Below the pieces are notes generated by a model that made no database searches, had not been told where the DNA came from, and worked only from the letters and a program-made list of their open reading frames with translations. Shown piece by piece: positions 49,496 through 58,989 of a DNA stretch of 64,000 nt. A program made the position numbers and the translations under genes. Source of the stretch: Symbiodinium natans (Eukaryota > Sar > Dinophyceae > Suessiales > Symbiodiniaceae); the NCBI GenBank assembly GCA_905221605.1, contig CAJNDS010000442.1, positions 1 to 64,000 on the forward strand, read 5' to 3'. Numbering within the stretch: position 1 is the first letter of the stretch; each line of letters begins with the position of its first letter.

Positions 49496-50630
49496 TCCCT
49501 TTGCACGCTGGGCGCTGGCCTTTACCTGTGCCTGGGCTTTCTTGCTGGGAACCTTTGCCTTTGGGCTGCTCCTTGCCTTTGCCTTTGGGATGCCTCTCCT
49601 TGCCTTTGCCTTTGGGCTGCCTCTCCTTGCCTTTGCCTTTGGGATGTCTCTCCTTCCCTTTGCCTTTGGGATGCCTCTCCTTGTCCTTGCGAATTAACGC
49701 ATCCACTTCCATGGGCACTGGCGATTGCTCTTGCCCAGCACTTGGCGCCATGGGCACCACACCCAAAGCCTGGTGCATCTTCGCTGAGGTCCAGGAGGTG
49801 GTTGTCACCTCATAGCCCAGGACGTAATCCCTGATGCTCTGGTATGTGCTAGCTTCAGACATTTGCAGCTGCACATGTTGTCTCAGCGCATGAGGCAGGC
49901 AACGGACCAGTGTCCCTAGCATCACGTGCTCACCTGGCGAGTTGTTGGTGACCTTGCGAAATTCTTCAGCTACCCTTTCTAACCCCTGAATCTGTTCACG
50001 AAGGCTCCGGTCTTTCGTGAAGGTTGGCAGGCTCATCAAGGCGTTCAGAAGGGCTAAACCTCGGAACTTGGTTCGTGGTGCAAACGTGTTTGTCAGGACT
50101 CTCCAAACCTCCAGGCCACTCTTGTCAGGCACTTGGCGAAGGATTGCTTTAGGCTTTGCACGCAGAACACTGGCAAGGATTGCAAACAACCGCTGGGATC
50201 TCGCGACGCGGGCTGCGTCGGCTGTGCTCAGATCCACCGGCGTGTTGAGGTTTTCCTCCACGATCTTGAGATCCGTTTCGTACTCATGATCCGCGAAGAC
50301 TAGCCAAGTCCGAAAGCTATGACTCCATTCAGCCCATTGAGCAACATCATTGTCATGCACAGCACTGCCAAACTCCGTAGGACGATTCAGGATCTTATTT
50401 GCATCGGCAAACCCCGCTGTACCGCTCGAACTTGAGGGCCTGGCAACGGCTGCTTGAGCAGCCTGTGCTGCAGCTTGGGCCGTCTCGACCATCTGTGCCA
50501 TCAGCATCTGCATCTGGGCCATGTCAAGCTGTCCTGCTGCAGGGCTGCCTGGGAGGAACGGGTTTCCAGTGCCACTGGCTGTGGCTTCCTGAGGCAACAC
50601 GGGCAACTGCTGGCCTTGCGAGGACTCCAT
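49485..50630 (-). CDS. Copia-1 gag
   Basis: A 381-codon frame starting MESSQGQQLPVLPQ. An Ala/Gln-rich coiled segment (MAQMVETAQAAAQAAQAAV) is followed by the Copia gag core (VAQWAEWSHSFRTWLVFADH, GLEVWRVLTNTFAPRTKFRG, EHVMLGTLVRCLPHALRQHV). A Lys/Gly repeat region follows (KERHPKGKG, 27-bp period, 49560-49690). The frame stops at TAA (49485) just before the zinc knuckle, which is in the +1 frame. Either a one-base change has truncated gag or gag/pol is joined by frameshifting. It lies 28 bp downstream of the ORF0 stop on the same strand. Confidence 0.9.
   Translation of the reverse strand: MESSQGQQLPVLPQEATASGTGNPFLPGSPAAGQLDMAQMQMLMAQMVETAQAAAQAAQAAVARPSSSSGTAGFADANKILNRPTEFGSAVHDNDVAQWAEWSHSFRTWLVFADHEYETDLKIVEENLNTPVDLSTADAARVARSQRLFAILASVLRAKPKAILRQVPDKSGLEVWRVLTNTFAPRTKFRGLALLNALMSLPTFTKDRSLREQIQGLERVAEEFRKVTNNSPGEHVMLGTLVRCLPHALRQHVQLQMSEASTYQSIRDYVLGYEVTTTSWTSAKMHQALGVVPMAPSAGQEQSPVPMEVDALIRKDKERHPKGKGKERHPKGKGKERQPKGKGKERHPKGKGKEQPKGKGSQQESPGTGKGQRPACKGNMS
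49560..49690. repeat. 27-bp coding repeat in copia-1 gag
   Basis: TTGCCTTTGCCTTTGGGATG-type units encode KERHPKGKG in the basic RNA-binding region, about four to five copies with small changes. Confidence 0.85.
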
Positions 50631-50657
50631 CGGGACTGTGTTTAAGCAGAAAAATGC

Positions 50658-51227
50658 TCACTCCAAATCAATCACAGAATCGGACTGCTTCAATGCACGG
50701 TTGAAGGTTTGGCTCGCACGAGGAGACTTATGGCGACGCTTCAGGCCTTGACGGCTTGCTGGAGGCGCGGGACGCACTGAAGAGCTGGCAGGCTCACAAT
50801 CAGTGCAGCGCAACAACAAGTGAAGCTCTGCGTCGGCTGCTTCAAGATCTCTCTCAAACGACGAGCTCTCTTCTTGAGGGTGCAGATGTGCAAGCTGTGT
50901 GCTCTCAGGTACACAGCTGTCAGCAACCTCCTCAGCCCCGTACACAATGAAAGCCTCTCTGAGATCTCCCTGGCTAAGGCACTCAAGTCCAAACTGCCAC
51001 ACCTCAGGCACGGAGTGCAGTTGCTCAAGACGCTGCTCAAATGCTTCCTGATACCTGTAAAGGATCTTACCCCAAGAGACTTGCGACCTATTCTCAGGTT
51101 TGGGCCTGCGAACCAACTGCTCAACGTAGAAGCTATGCAACCTTTCCTTGAGAAGCTCAGTCGACTCCTGGGTCGCCGTCTTGCTCAAGCACGCAATGGC
51201 TCGTCCGGTCGGCCCCGGGAACTGCAA
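50658..51227 (-). CDS. Copia-1 ORF0 (upstream of gag)
   Basis: A 189-codon frame starts about 120 bp after the 5' LTR (MQFPGPTGRAIACLSKTATQ) and ends at 50658, 28 bp before the gag ATG. The middle is helical (LLKERLHSFYVEQLVRRP, YRYQEAFEQRLEQLHSVP) and the end is basic and Ser-rich. No family was recognised. Same strand, tight spacing to gag and a balanced composition suggest a real product, perhaps translated first with gag by re-initiation. Copia-2 has a longer, dissimilar frame at the equivalent position. Confidence 0.55.
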   Translation of the reverse strand: MQFPGPTGRAIACLSKTATQESTELLKERLHSFYVEQLVRRPKPENRSQVSWGKILYRYQEAFEQRLEQLHSVPEVWQFGLECLSQGDLREAFIVYGAEEVADSCVPESTQLAHLHPQEESSSFERDLEAADAELHLLLRCTDCEPASSSVRPAPPASRQGLKRRHKSPRASQTFNRALKQSDSVIDLE

Positions 51228-51336
51228 GCTACGGGTCCCTGAATCCTAAACCAACAGGACAACGTCAAGAGGCTCCACACGAACTTCGCCTTGCAAAGAA
51301 CGAGAACCCCGTGTCTCGAAGCTTGGGTCAGCCCAA

Positions 51337-51348
51337 GCTCCGCTACCA
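51337..51348 (-). other. Copia-1 primer binding site
   Basis: TGGTAGCGGAGC on the minus strand follows the LTR end directly. Ty1 uses TGGTAGCGCC, complementary to the initiator methionine tRNA. The shared TGGTAGCG supports the same primer here. Confidence 0.65.
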
Positions 51349-51482
51349 TGAAAATGTTTTGAACTCTCAAAGACGCCTTCAGATGCAACTCGATCTCAAA
51401 GTGAAACATGTGAGTGCATGAAATACTGCAAAGCAAATCACATGATAAAATGGGGACTTTCGATACGGCAAAATGTTCAACA
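51349..51482 (-). repeat. Copia-1 5' LTR
   Basis: 134 bp, identical by eye to 34151-34284. It is followed by CAAGG (51483-51487), the right target duplication. Confidence 0.94.
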
Positions 51483-53123
51483 CAAGGCCTAAATCCTTGA
51501 CCACGTCGACTATGTCAGGGTCCCCTGGCCGCAGCAGCTGTCGCTGCGCCGCGGCCGAGCGGGATGTTCCGGCCACAAATTTTGTTTTCTCTTGGCTGAG
51601 GACGAGACCTTCAGCCTGAAGACTGGCCTTGAGCACTCGAAAGGCTTCATAAGCCGCTCCCGCGGCTATATCCGGCGAGGCATGGAGGGAGTCTGCAGAG
51701 ACATCGTCCAACCATACGTCGCAATGATGCAAGCCTGTGACTCGTTTCAGTCTATGTAAGGGTTCAGACATGGTGAGCTTGGCCAAGGTGGGAGCGTACG
51801 GCACGGGCATCCCTGGATCATGCCCCGACCTGGGAAGATGGTGGGACTGGGCTGGGATTCCCCCACCACCGTCCGACCTCCCTGGTAGAGGCGAAGGGAG
51901 AGGCACAGGGCCAAGGCTGGGAAAGACAACCGCAAGCCTTGTTCGCAAAGCCTCTGCCAAGAGACGCTGTCGTAAAACCCATTAATGTCTACAAACAACG
52001 AGACAGTGTGCAAACCCTTGACTCTGGCAGACTCTTTGGAGCATTTCCTGGCCAGGGCAACGTCCAACGAAGTTCGGCCTGGAATCGCCGAGTCAAAAGG
52101 ATGATCAGGAATGTAAGAGTCCAGCCACTGGCTGACCATGAACCGCCGAGTCTTACACCAAAGCCGCCATAGGACCGATGTAAGACCGATAGGCCTTTCC
52201 TTCAAGGCACTCTTGGCCAGAAGGACAATCTGGACCTGGGAAACTTGGAGGGGAATGGCAAGGTCCTCCTCCATTTTGTTGAAGACGTTGGCTAGGACTG
52301 CATACGCGTCCGGGGGCAGGTCTCGAAGATCGCTGAAATCCCAGCCGTCCGGGCCTCCTTTTTTGGAATTCTTGGCGGCGCATACCTTAGCAACGGAGCT
52401 AGCAGAATGCTTGGGCAGGGAACAGACCTGTTCCCGGGCTAAGTCACACAAGGCCTCCCATACCTCCCCTTGGAGCGGGGCTGGCGACACCAGGTTACCC
52501 TGCCAGACCTCGCACCAAAACTCGAGCCGTTTATAGGGCCGCGCCAGGGGAGTGAACTCCCGATACGGCCGTTCCAAGGTTTGCTCATCAGCGCGAAGGG
52601 AGCGGTAAAGGGGACGGAGGTGATCATTTTTCGCCTCTTCTAGCCACGAAGAGAAAGACTCGGAGTTCTGGGAGGTCTGGGAGGCTAAAGCTTCCTTATA
52701 TTTTGTCTCAACCTGGGGCACCAACTCCCGAGTGAGGCTGCTGCGGTCATCAGCATGAACCCAATCCTTTAGGACGGGAAGAAGGGGGTCGTCCGGAGGG
52801 ATGGAGGCGAAGGCCTCTGAGGACTTGGGGACCATCCCTGTCTGAAGCCAGGTGCGCCATCTATCCCAGATAGCCATAGGCCCTCCTGTCCAGGCACCTC
52901 CTCCAACTGGGTGCGAGGCCAACGGCCTGCGGGGAAGGTCGACCCACCAGCCCTTACCTGTGGTGGCCTGGGCCTCCGACTGAAGGTCGCGGGACCATTG
53001 GCCCAAGGCGAGAGAGGACTCCTCCTGGGACGCCACATCCAAGATCTGGACCAGCTGGACTGGGGAGCTTGCGTGGAAGGAGGAGGGGGCCGGGGACACC
53101 ACCGACCTGATGGCGGGGACTCT
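51483..53123 (-). pseudogene. LINE A reverse transcriptase region
   Basis: The frame 53102-51747 (451 codons) contains the RT N-terminal segment and fingers (VQIVLLAKSALKERPIGLTS), the palm aspartate block LFVDINGFYDSVSW, and FPGRGMIQGCP. A 5-bp insertion near 51800 relative to LINE B shifts the frame, so the catalytic CDVWLDDVSAD continues in the frame 51960-51490. It ends at the copia-1 target duplication. It is the upstream continuation of the finger/RNase H part at 31.9-34.1 kb. On the right it stops exactly at the inversion breakpoint (53123/53124), beyond which the endonuclease lies on the opposite strand. Confidence 0.85.
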
Positions 53124-53870
53124 CTCTATGTGGATTGGTCTAGGCCCTGAAGGTGAGCCAGGTGCGGGCCTGCATCGGTTCCTGTACCACGTGCAGGAGC
53201 ATCGTTGTCAGGCCCGTGAGTGGCTCCAGGCAAACGCTGCCAATGGTCTCCGTGTTCACTCCTACCTTCTGGCCACGTTGGCCACCTTGTTGCACTTGTA
53301 TGCCTGTGGGGTAGATGCCAAGGATGTGGGCATTTCCAACCTGAGCCACAGGCCGCAAGGCACGAGGTCGGTTCCCCTCCCGGCCTTCATCGATGCCAAC
53401 AATTGGGGCCCCTCCCAAGGGAGGCCGGAATGGACGGGCTTTTGGAAGGTAGTTACCAAATATTGCCCCCATGATGCGGGCTACTTTCGGCAAGTTTCCA
53501 GAATTCCTCCCCAGGCGTGTTTTGACCAGATATGCCACACCCTTGGACCTTTGGGGGAAGAAGTTCGCTGGCTGTGCACCACCCCGGCCTAGGAGGCTGT
53601 GGAAACAGGGCTGCTTCTCTGGGGGCATCCAGTTCCCAGCCCTAGGGCTGTGGTCGCAAACTTCTTCCTGATGAGTAGCTGTAACATAGTTCCCTGTAGA
53701 TGGCCTGTGGGTGCACCACTTCCCAGCTTTTGAGCTGTGGTTTTGCCGTAGCAGGGTGACCGACTGCCCGAGAGACAATGTCTCGCCCCAAAGGGGCTCC
53801 GGGCGAATTCGTTTGCATGAAGGACACCCACTGGGTAACGCTCTCGCGCTTGCTGAAGAAAAGTTTACGC
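53124..53870 (+). mobile_element. LINE B 3' tail, displaced and inverted (end of ORF3 and 3' end)
   Basis: Reverse complement of 30286-31023. The plus frame 53110-53592 carries the ORF3 C-terminal domain (REWLQANAANGLRVHSYLL, ending LCTTPA) without the frame break seen in LINE A. It ends with GAAGAAAAGTTTACGC at 53870, immediately followed by LINE A ORF1 sequence. Confidence 0.85.
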
Positions 53871-54141
53871 TGGAATCTGTCCTGCAGGCATTGGGCATGC
53901 AAGAGGCCAGCCTTACCGAGGAGCAAAAGAGGAAGCTGGAAGCTCTTCAGTCCGATGAAGCCAAGCGCAGACGCATGCAGGCCGATCCAGGCCTTCCCCC
54001 GGGTCTGCCACCCTCGCAGGCCGCGGTGATGCCTGACCTCGCCGAACCCCGCCAGGGGGACCGGTGGGGGGCCAGGCCCCGGGTCAGGCATCGCAAACGG
54101 GTTAGGGAGCTGGGTTTGGGGCTTGCAGGGCGCTGGAGGTT
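53871..54141 (+). pseudogene. LINE A ORF1, C-terminal remnant (5' truncation point)
   Basis: ESVLQALGMQEASLTEEQKR matches the ORF1 tail of LINE B (about 62440-62380), then RRMQADPGLPPGLPPSQAAV. Sequence upstream of ESVLQ is absent: LINE A is 5'-truncated here and directly abuts the 3' end of LINE B. Small indels change the frame after DLAEP relative to LINE B. Confidence 0.8.
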
Positions 54142-55800
54142 TTGGATTCCAGGGATAACCTGTTCCCTCCGCACTTGTCCGAGTCGTCCCTCTCCCCGAC
54201 AACCCGTGTTTCCTTCTTTGGTCAAAATTTTGTCACCTTGCCCGAGACGTTTTGCCAATCCCCTTCCCAAGCAGATGTCTTCAGCCTTAGCTGTTGTGAG
54301 GTCTGCAGGTGTCAGGCCGGGGAGGACCCGTGCCACACCCTTTTCCAGGTAGGGGATGGTCTCGCGCTTGCAGTTTTGTGTCGGCTGTGCCGAGGATGGG
54401 CCTCCCATGAATGTGCCGTGGTGCCTGAGTGTCAGAGTTGCCTGGTGGAGCTTCCAAGCTACACCCGGTCATCTAGACACGCGGTTCTGTGTGGCATGTG
54501 TCAGGGTCAGCCCATCCAGAAGGATTGGGATTCAGGATTGGGGCAGGTTTCGCTTGGAGCGAAATGTGTACCAACCAAAGATCCTTCACCAGTCCCAATA
54601 TCTTTAGCAGCGCTATGCCAATATGAGGTGGTCCACCATCCCATGGTGACGGGGCCGAGGTATTTTCCTCTGGAGGCTTTGTGCGACATGCAGTTGTATG
54701 AAACCCCCAGCACTTCTACTCCCCTCGTCTCAGGAGGTGGATCTCGACCCACAGGTACCCAGTCGTCTTGTCGCAGCAGAAGAACCCGACGACGTCGCAA
54801 CAGGACGGCCCGGCCTCTCAAGGCTAGGGAGCCTTTGGATTCAGCTATCGTAGCCTGGAACACGACAACACAGCATGAAAAGACGGACAAGTGGGGCCAG
54901 TTAGCGGGTTTGGTGTCCCGGGGCTTTCAGCAGGGCTTTTTGTCTGTGGAGTCTAGCATGGTAGGCCTTTTCGAAGATGACGAACCCACCGACCCCTTGA
55001 CTTTGGAGTATTTGGTGGTCCACAAAATGTTTCAGGCCCTTGCTTCCCCCAACCCGAGCCCAAGTGACTGGGTATTTGTCCTTCGAGGTTCGGAGGATCT
55101 TTCTGCCAACTCTTACGAAGTTAAACCTAGGAATCTCAAGGTCTGTTCGGCCAATGTCACCCGATGGCGGTCGAGTCACCGGAAATGGGCCCATACCTTG
55201 TCCCCGGACATTCTTATGCTGCAAGAACTTCACCTTACCAAAGAGGACCTTAAAACTGAGACCCGTCATTTGATGAATTTGGGGTTTGTGCTCTTTGGTG
55301 TTGCTAGCCCGAAAAGTGCCAAGGGAAACCCCCTCGGAGGAGTAGGGATTGCAGTCAAAAATCACTTGGGGCCCAGGATCCTAGTGACCTTCCACGCCTC
55401 GCAAGGCTGCGGTTATGTCATCGTGGCGTTGCGCTCCAAAGGGGTAGATTTCAATTGGATCTCCTTGTACCTGGAAAGTGGGACTGGCTTGGATAGCCCA
55501 GTCAACGATTTTATCCTGTCTAGCCTTACCCAACATTTGTCCCTCCTTCAAGGCATGTGGGTGGTTGGTGGGGACTTTAACGTTCCGATTCAGGACTTCC
55601 TTAACTCCAGGTATGAAGAAAGGTGGCAGGGCCGGGTGGTGGGCAGTGGGTCTCCTACGGCGGGAGGGGACTCCGAGATTGACTTCTTCGTCGTCCACCC
55701 CAGTCTTCAGTCCCTGTCGACGGTCCGGCTGTCTTTTGACACCCCTTTCAAGCCTCACGGACTTCTAACCTTGGACGTGCCAGTGCACTCCCTCCAGTTG
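54142..55800 (+). pseudogene. LINE A ORF2 N-terminal part: Cys-rich finger and AP-endonuclease
   Basis: The frame starts MDSRDNLFPPHLSES. It has a Cys-rich region (CCEVCRCQ, CRLCRGWASHEC, CQSC, CGMCQ) that looks like a PHD/RING-type zinc module, an Arg-rich linker (RTRRRRNRTARPLK), then an apurinic/apyrimidinic endonuclease: CSANVTRW, LMLQELHL, GGDFNVP, SEIDFFVVHP and FKPHGLLTLDV. The enzyme nicks target DNA to prime LINE cDNA synthesis. Catalytic E, D, N and H positions are recognisable. The gene is cut at 55800 by the inversion, so translation runs on into unrelated antisense sequence (to 55905). Its RT lies at 51.5-53.1 kb on the other strand. Confidence 0.87.
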
Positions 55801-56677
55801 CCACTGGTGAGGATGGGAGCCAGGAGCCGGGGAAAACGCCGCGCCATATCGATCTCCGGACCATTCAAGGATGCATCATCCGTGAGCTTCAAGACCAACG
55901 CCTGAGACAGCTGGTAGCCTACACGGCTTTGTCCCCAGCCCAGGCGCGTGAGAACTCGGGCTTCCACCACAACCTGCCGAATCGGGTCCCACGTAAGCGT
56001 GAGCTCTGGGGGAAGGAAGTGCCGAGGCGAGGCGGGCCGCTTGATGTAGCTTGCTGCCTCACCAGCCGCGTGCACACCCGGGGTAAAGTCTTGTGCTTCT
56101 CTACGCATGCGTTGTCGCCGGCCTGCTCAGCCTCAGGGGCTGGGTCTGCAGGGGGCCGGGCCCCGGACTCCGAGGGGGATCTAGGTGCATGCTGGTTGGG
56201 AAGGTCACGGCTGGACCTAGCCTCCTGACCGGCTTCCAGGTGGAGGGGAACGGGTTGAGTCGCGCGGAACCCAACGCAAATCCACACCGGACCCTGCTAC
56301 CTGAGGCCTCCTCCTTCGCGGAGGGGTGGGAGGGGTAGGGCTTCTGTCCACCGAGCGCAAGACCAGACGAGGGGAAGGAGAGCGCCGACGGTCACGCCGA
56401 GGAACCGGAGGAGGGGGAGGCGGCCACGCCTTCGCCGCCGGCTGGGCCGAAGAGCTGGAACCCCCTGGATCCGCCTCCTCAGGGAGGGTGCCCCTTCCTG
56501 CTGGTCGTCTCCCACAGGAAGGCCCTGGTCTATACGCTGTTGCCTTCGGATGTGGGGCGGGGGCCGTCGCTTGGAATGCTGGAGGGTTGCCGTAGATCGC
56601 CACGACTTCCCCTCAGCCATCCGTTGGCGCTGCTCGCGCCAGTAGGGCCCACGACCCCTGCCCTGCGAGCCCCCCAT
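55801..56677 (-). pseudogene. LINE B ORF3
   Basis: The ATG at 56677-56675 overlaps the ORF2 stop TGA (56679-56677) as TGATG. The start reads MGGSQGRGRGPYWREQRQR. The Pro/Arg-rich region (AWPPPPPPVPRRDRRR) follows after a 1-bp loss near 56490 relative to LINE A, and the conserved REAQDFTPGVHAAGEA domain lies at about 56108-55810. The remainder is in the inverted tail (53124-53592). The product would be about 440 residues. No known domain was recognised. Presence in both LINE copies with the same start/stop overlap argues that it is part of the element. Confidence 0.6.
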
Positions 56678-58989
56678 CACTGCTTCTTGAAGCAAAAGGT
56701 CTGCTGCCCAGAGGGAAGCTCTTTCTTCTTTTTGGCTCGGCCGCCGGCTTCGCGCGCACTTGCCCCAGGAAGGGAAACCACTTCCTTTGTCCTGCCCGGC
56801 CCCACCTCTGACACGTGCGAGGCTGCAACCTTAGGAAGGGAAGCCACTTCCTTTAAAGCAGAAGAAGAACCTGGAGTGTCCGGCCGCCCAGGAGGCGTGG
56901 AAACCGAGGCCTGGGCATGAAAGGACAGGGTTTGGTTATTGTGAAGTTTTTTACAGGGTTTCTGGAGACCTAAACAAGGCTGAGAATGGCCTGGAAGGAG
57001 GGTAAGATGGCACCCAGAGCACAGCCATCTACGTCCTTCATTTTTGAGCCGGTGCGTCGGGTGGAGGGTAGGCCAGAACTGGGGACCGTTATGGGGCATG
57101 TCAATGCACGGCTGCGCAAGCAAACGTTCTAGCCTATCCATCTCATGAACCTGCTGGAGGTAAAGCTTACACTTCACACAAGTGATTGCCAGATTATTTG
57201 TTTTCAACCCCCCTACTTGCCAAACATGACCACCTACTGCTTCCGGGACATCCACTTTCGCCATCAAGAGCTGGCGTTTATTGGGCCCTTTGGGTGGTTG
57301 GGGTTCCTCCCTTTGGCTTCGGGGGACAAAATCATCTTTTGAGGCGTGTTTCAAAACAACCACAGCTCGCGACGCCAGGTAATCGCAGATCCTGGTCACG
57401 AGCCTATCCAGGTCCTGGACTTTCCGCCCCGCTACAGGCGATATGGTGGCAGCTCGTTTGCCCGCCAACTCGTCAGCGCACTGGTTGGCCTGGTGTCTCC
57501 AAAGCTGGGAAAAGCCAAACCGAATTTCGAACTCACGGCTAGTTAGGTGGGATTTTACCCAAGTGGGCCTTATCCTACCACGGTCCTCCCAGACCGGGCC
57601 CCAAAAAGCCGGGGTTGTTTTTTGAAAGGATTTTTTGGTAAGGGTCCTTAGGGCTGGTTTACAGTCCCCCGTGAGGTCAACCTGACCAAGGGTGTGTTTG
57701 ATCGTCTGCACAATGGCATAAGATTCACCATGCGCGACGCTCGTTCCGGGGGGGGTGAGGCCAGACATGGTTCCTAACTCCTGAAACTGACCATTTTGAA
57801 CCCGCCCCACGACTACAGACCAGCTGACCCTTCGCAATCGCGGATCCTTGGTGAACACGCCCCCTGACGCGTCTGTAGCAACCACCAACCCGTCTGCTAC
57901 TACCTGGGAGGACGTAAGAAACACGCCCGTCTTGACCACTTCTAGGTCCCCCGAGGGAGCGACTGGGAGGTATTTAAGGGGAAGCATACCCCGAAGCCAC
58001 AGGCAGTCAGGGAAACGGCGCTTCTCCGCCAGAACATACCCCGGCAACCGCATGCCGCCAGGGAAGGAAGGGCACTCATACATGAGGTGGCGCAAGGTGG
58101 CTCCGGAATCGCCACAAAACTTACAGACATCCTTGCCACCGTTGCCGTTATGGAGAATGGACCCTTGGAAAACAGCCCGATAGGCGTACCGGGTCGTTTT
58201 TGTGCGCACTGACTTGAGCAGGCGGCGCGGGACCGTCCAGTCGACCCCGTCACCAGCCCCCGCTGCCGACGAGGCCGAGCCCATGCGACGAGACCTCTGG
58301 GTCTTGATGATGTCTGCGAGGAAAGACGAGGTTTGGCAGACAACCGAAACCTCAGAAGGCTTAACTTCGAGGACGCGCTCCTCAAAAACCCAGCGGGAAG
58401 GATCATGGCCGTCGACCTGGAGGTCGCGGAGGTATTGGCACATGGCTGAGATGGGTCCTGTGACCACGGACCACCCGTGCTTCGCAGCCTCTAGCCGCTT
58501 CCAGACCACTCTCCAAGTGTCCTTTACTGCCTCCCATCCCATTCGGTTACATCTGGCCATCATCCTGAAAAGACTTTCCACGTGCTGGGTTACCACAATA
58601 AGGTAGGGATCCTGAACCTCGTGGGCGGTCATATCTCGAATGGTGTCTGTTGAACCGTATCGGCTCCTGCCTGCGTGTCGGGCTACCGCTGCGCGCATGG
58701 TTTTCATATGCTTAGGGGCAACCCCCTGTGCTTCGTGGCCATAAAGACCCGAGGTGACCACACTGGAACGGTGCAACCGTAGCCGGACGCGGCGTGACGG
58801 GATGCGAAGCTTACCCAACTTCAGGTTACGAAGGCCACCTACCCGGAAGCGTTTCTGGGCAGTAGTAGTCCTACGCCGACGGCCACTGCCACTGTCAAGG
58901 CCTAAATCCTTGACCACGTCGACTATGTCAGGGTCCCCTGGCCGCAGCAGCTGTCGCAGCGCTGCGGCCGAGCGGGATGTTCCGGCCAC
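56677..58989 (-). pseudogene. LINE B ORF2 C-terminal part: finger and RNase H
   Basis: A 770-codon frame. It starts inside the RT thumb region, passes a basic segment (TTTAQKRFRVGGLRNLKLGK), the CCHC finger CKFCGDSGATLRHLMYEC, then RNase H with ATDASGG, HGESYAI, TGDCKPAL and CADELAGK. The tail has CVKCKLYL and a WLCSGC...C pair, ending CFKKQ. RNase H in a LINE removes the RNA template during cDNA synthesis. It is collinear with LINE A 31896-34137 but without that copy's 2-bp loss. It is separated from the RT frame by the 7-bp deletion near 58995. Confidence 0.85.

Larger units (their letters stand above)
34151..51482 (-). mobile_element. Copia-1 LTR retrotransposon (contains copia-2)
   Basis: Terminal 134-bp direct repeats (34151-34284 and 51349-51482) look identical, start TG and end CA, and are flanked by the 5-bp duplication CAAGG inside LINE A. 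Coding runs on the minus strand: ORF0, gag, then pol with protease, SAP-like motif, integrase, RT, RNase H and a membrane/Cys-His tail. Integrase before RT defines Ty1/Copia. Removing copia-2 and its duplicated CAATC leaves about 8.3 kb. Identical LTRs imply a recent insertion. The gag/pol frame offset and the copia-2 insertion show that this copy is now non-autonomous. Confidence 0.93.
53124..55800. other. Inverted 2,677-bp segment
   Basis: At the left edge GGGGACTCT is followed by CTCTATGTGG instead of CAACTGGAGGG as in LINE B (60481-60505). At the right edge CTCCAGTTG is followed by CCACTGGTGAGG. Flipping 53124-55800 restores both the LINE EN-RT junction and the ORF3 sequence CATAGAG|CCACTGGTGAGG seen intact in LINE A at 31020. 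No bases are lost or gained. Confidence 0.9.

Noticed and set aside
49403-49834. Plus-strand frames rich in Leu/Cys/Pro opposite copia-1 gag
   Set aside because: They are complements of the Lys/Gly repeat of gag on the minus strand.
53140-53898. 252-codon minus frame overlapping the inverted LINE tail
   Set aside because: Antisense to the ORF3 C-terminal domain, which has clear conservation with LINE A on the other strand.
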